Assembly: GCF_042646165.1 (NCBI RefSeq)
Contig: NZ_JBHRTC010000004.1
Direction: 5' to 3' (one strand)
Source of the DNA: Microbaculum marinum
GTDB lineage: Bacteria > Pseudomonadota > Alphaproteobacteria > Rhizobiales > Tepidamorphaceae
Length of the DNA stretch: 64,000 bases
Under the pieces are notes generated by a model, which worked only from the letters and a program-made list of their open reading frames with translations, did not search any database and was not told where the DNA came from. Shown one piece after another: positions 62,207-64,000 of this stretch (position 1 is the first letter of the stretch; the number at the start of each line of letters is the position of its first letter). The position numbers and the translations under genes are program-made.

Positions 62207-62538
62207 TGCGTCACCGTTTCCGACAGCAGGTTGATGATGAGAACGCCGGCCAGGATCAGCGCCATCCCGATGATCGCCGGCAGATCCGGCACCTGCCGGT
62301 ATACCAGCGCGCCGACCACGGCCACGAGCACGACGCCGAGACCGGCCCAGATGGCATAAGCGATTCCGACGGGAATCGTTCGCAGCGACACGCTGAGAAA
62401 ATAGAAGGCGCATGCGTAGCCGATCACCACGATCACCGATGGGACGAGCACGGTGAAACCGTTTGCCGCCTTGAGCGCCGACGTGGCGACGACCTCGAAG
62501 ACGATCGCGGTGAACAGATAGACCAGATGCATGGGCAT
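62203..62538 (-). CDS. small multidrug resistance efflux protein, EmrE-like
   Basis: 111 residues, four membrane helices. The essential membrane Glu (E15 in IVFEVVATSALK), the GIAYAIWAGLGVVLV segment and the PAIIGMALILAGVLIINLLS C-terminus match EmrE closely. It exports cationic drugs or quaternary amines in exchange for protons. ATG at 62538; another ATG six bases later is possible. Between thyA and the GNAT gene in one operon. Confidence 0.9.
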   Translation of the reverse strand: MPMHLVYLFTAIVFEVVATSALKAANGFTVLVPSVIVVIGYACAFYFLSVSLRTIPVGIAYAIWAGLGVVLVAVVGALVYRQVPDLPAIIGMALILAGVLIINLLSETVTH

Positions 62539-62582
62539 CGAACGACCCTCGGCGGATGCCCTGTCGGGCGTGCGGCGAAACG

Positions 62583-63377
62583 CTATACGGATACTTCGGC
62601 CTTGATATGTGGGTGCGCCTCGTAGCCCTCCAGCGCGAAATCGTCGTAGACGAACCCGAAGATGTCCGTGACCGCCGAGTTGATGTGCATCCTCGGCAGC
62701 GGCTTCGGGTCCCGGCTCAACTGCAGGCGGGCCTGGTCGAGATGGTTGCGGTAGAGGTGCGCATCGCCGAGCGTATGCACGAATTCGCCGGGTCTCAGGC
62801 CGGTCACCTGGGCGATCATCATGGTCAGCAGCGCATAGGAGGCGATGTTGAAGGGAACGCCTAGGAAGACGTCCGCCGAGCGCTGATAGAGCTGGCAGGA
62901 CAGTCGCCCGCCGCCGACCCAGAACTGGAACAGGCAATGACAGGGCGGCAGCGCCATCTTGCCGATATCCGCAGGATTCCAAGCAGTTACGATCAGCCTG
63001 CGAGAGTCGGGATTTTCCCGGATCTGCGCGACCACGTCCGATATCTGGTCGATCGCGCCGCCGTCCGGTGTCGGCCACGACCGCCACTGATGGCCGTAGA
63101 CCGGTCCGAGATCGCCATTGTCGTCGGCCCATTCGTCCCAGATTCTCACGCCGTGATCCTTGAGATAGGCGATGTTCGTATCGCCGCTCAGGAACCACAG
63201 GAGTTCGTGGATGATGGACTTGAGATGCAGCTTCTTGGTGGTCACCATCGGAAAGCCGTCCGCCAGATCGAAACGCATCTGGTGCCCGAACACGCTGAGC
63301 GTGCCGGTGCCGGTGCGGTCGCCCTTGGCGAGCCCCTCTTCGAGGATTCGGCTCAGCAGATCGTGATACTGGCGCAT
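62583..63377 (-). CDS. thyA: thymidylate synthase
   Basis: 264 residues, same length as E. coli ThyA. Methylates dUMP using methylene-tetrahydrofolate. Active-site Cys146 lies in PPCHCLFQFW, with DRTGTGTLSVFGHQMRF, LGPVYGHQWRSW and SADVFLGVPFNIASYALL. AAGGAG precedes the ATG at 63377. First gene of thyA-SMR-GNAT-folA. Divergent from the ion channel gene. Confidence 0.97.
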   Translation of the reverse strand: MRQYHDLLSRILEEGLAKGDRTGTGTLSVFGHQMRFDLADGFPMVTTKKLHLKSIIHELLWFLSGDTNIAYLKDHGVRIWDEWADDNGDLGPVYGHQWRSWPTPDGGAIDQISDVVAQIRENPDSRRLIVTAWNPADIGKMALPPCHCLFQFWVGGGRLSCQLYQRSADVFLGVPFNIASYALLTMMIAQVTGLRPGEFVHTLGDAHLYRNHLDQARLQLSRDPKPLPRMHINSAVTDIFGFVYDDFALEGYEAHPHIKAEVSV

Positions 63378-63500
63378 GATCGGCTCCTTGTCGGACGCCA
63401 TTCTAGGTGATTCCGCGGCAAGGCGAACCAGCCGGAACTCGGCCACTGCTGCCCCGTGGACATCTGGACCCCGGGTGCACAATCGGTTCATTTAGGCAGC

Positions 63501-64000
63501 ATGGCCAAAACGACAAAATCCGGCACGTCTAGCAAGCCCGCAGCCGAGACAACGGACTCCGAGGCTCGGTCCGATCGCGGGGAACGCACTCCGTGGGCTA
63601 ACCTGAAGTCCGAGATCACCGAACTCTACGAGGGCAGGAGTCGGGCCGCGACACGGTTCCGCTACGGCCTGCTCGCATTCGACGTCCTGCTGATCGTCTT
63701 CTTCCTGTTGACGGTCCCGCTGCAGGATCCGCCCTGGCTGATCGCCCTCGACGTCGTGATCGCGATTCCGCTGATCCTGGACTTCCTGGCGCGGTTCTGG
63801 ATCGCCCGCAAGAAGAGCAGCTATCTGCTGCAGGTCACGACGATCGCCGACGTCCTGATCATCGTATCGCTGCTGCTGCCGCTGTTCTTCGACAACCTCG
63901 CCTTCCTGCGCGTGATCAGGACTTTGCGCCTGCTGCGCTCCTATCACGTCATGCGCGACCTGCGCAGCGACCTGCCGTTCGTGAAGCGCAACGAGGAACT
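63501..64000 (+). CDS. voltage-sensor ion channel protein, 5' part
   Basis: The gene starts with ATG at 63501 and runs off the window after about 166 residues. A polar N-terminus of about 55 residues is followed by membrane helices. The last visible helix is a voltage-sensor S4-like segment, FLRVIRTLRLLRSYHVM, with Arg at every third position. Preceding helices have Asp and Arg (ILDFLARFWIARKK). This suggests a potassium- or cation-channel of the six-helix type. The pore is beyond the window. Confidence 0.85.
   Translation, partial: MAKTTKSGTSSKPAAETTDSEARSDRGERTPWANLKSEITELYEGRSRAATRFRYGLLAFDVLLIVFFLLTVPLQDPPWLIALDVVIAIPLILDFLARFWIARKKSSYLLQVTTIADVLIIVSLLLPLFFDNLAFLRVIRTLRLLRSYHVMRDLRSDLPFVKRNEE

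Overview
The window is a GC-rich chromosomal segment that looks like an alphaproteobacterium of the order Hyphomicrobiales (Rhizobiales). The reasons are the hflK-hflC-DUF2065-degP gene order, a Ku/LigD pair behind a GGAAC-N16-CGTT (EcfG-type) promoter, a heme oxygenase plus HWE-kinase bacteriophytochrome pair, attenuator-style leader peptides before leuA and ilvB, and a NodS-like methyltransferase. The genus cannot be read from this sequence alone.

Layout. 0-12.2 kb: the end of a short-chain dehydrogenase, an ArgE-type deacetylase, then a catabolic block with two XRE-cupin regulators around a type III glutamine synthetase/gamma-glutamylmethylamide-synthetase-like enzyme, an FMN-dependent 2-hydroxyacid dehydrogenase, a complete TRAP transporter, a DapA-family aldolase and a GlcD-type FAD dehydrogenase. 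This reads as uptake and oxidation of one organic-acid or amine substrate, not identified. 12.2-13.9 kb: paired palindromic repeats and an exported phosphatidylserine-decarboxylase-like protein. 13.9-21.2 kb: an accessory block with a four-gene, translationally coupled operon (acyl-CoA-dehydrogenase-like, PIG-L deacetylase, NodS-like methyltransferase, GT2 glycosyltransferase), a membrane O-acyltransferase and a sulfotransferase, ending at tRNA-Lys. The enzyme types resemble the set that decorates Nod factors.

21.3-31.2 kb: mgsA, betaine-aldehyde-dehydrogenase-like gene, heme oxygenase/bacteriophytochrome, leuA with a leucine-codon leader peptide, a PhzF-like protein, an acetyltransferase and a small exported Cys-rich protein. 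31.2-34.4 kb: ilvC, a von Willebrand A-domain gene, and a second copy of the ilvC 3' end that differs from the first only at synonymous positions over the clean part of the alignment, suggesting insertion or recombination at the ilvC 3' end. 34.5-36.2 kb: folP-folB-folK. 36.2-39.7 kb: a MazEF-type toxin-antitoxin pair, a RecD-like helicase and an MFS transporter. 39.8-40.3 kb: a strikingly AT-rich patch before a small exported protein.

41.1-44.4 kb: ilvN, a GST-family gene and ilvB, preceded by an Ile/Leu/Val leader peptide and a strong terminator. 44.4-48.4 kb: repeats, an aldo/keto reductase, a three-copy 198-bp tandem repeat and a 610-residue orphan gene of different base composition. 48.8-52.6 kb: a small protein, Ku and LigD (non-homologous end joining). 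52.7-64 kb: exported oxalate-decarboxylase-like bicupin, divergent miaA/serB whose assigned start codons overlap, degP-DUF2065-hflC-hflK, glutathione-dependent formaldehyde dehydrogenase, the chain thyA - SMR pump - GNAT - folA, and the start of a voltage-sensor ion channel. Leucine, isoleucine and valine synthesis (leuA, ilvBN, ilvC) and folate/thymidylate metabolism (folPBK, folA, thyA) are well represented.
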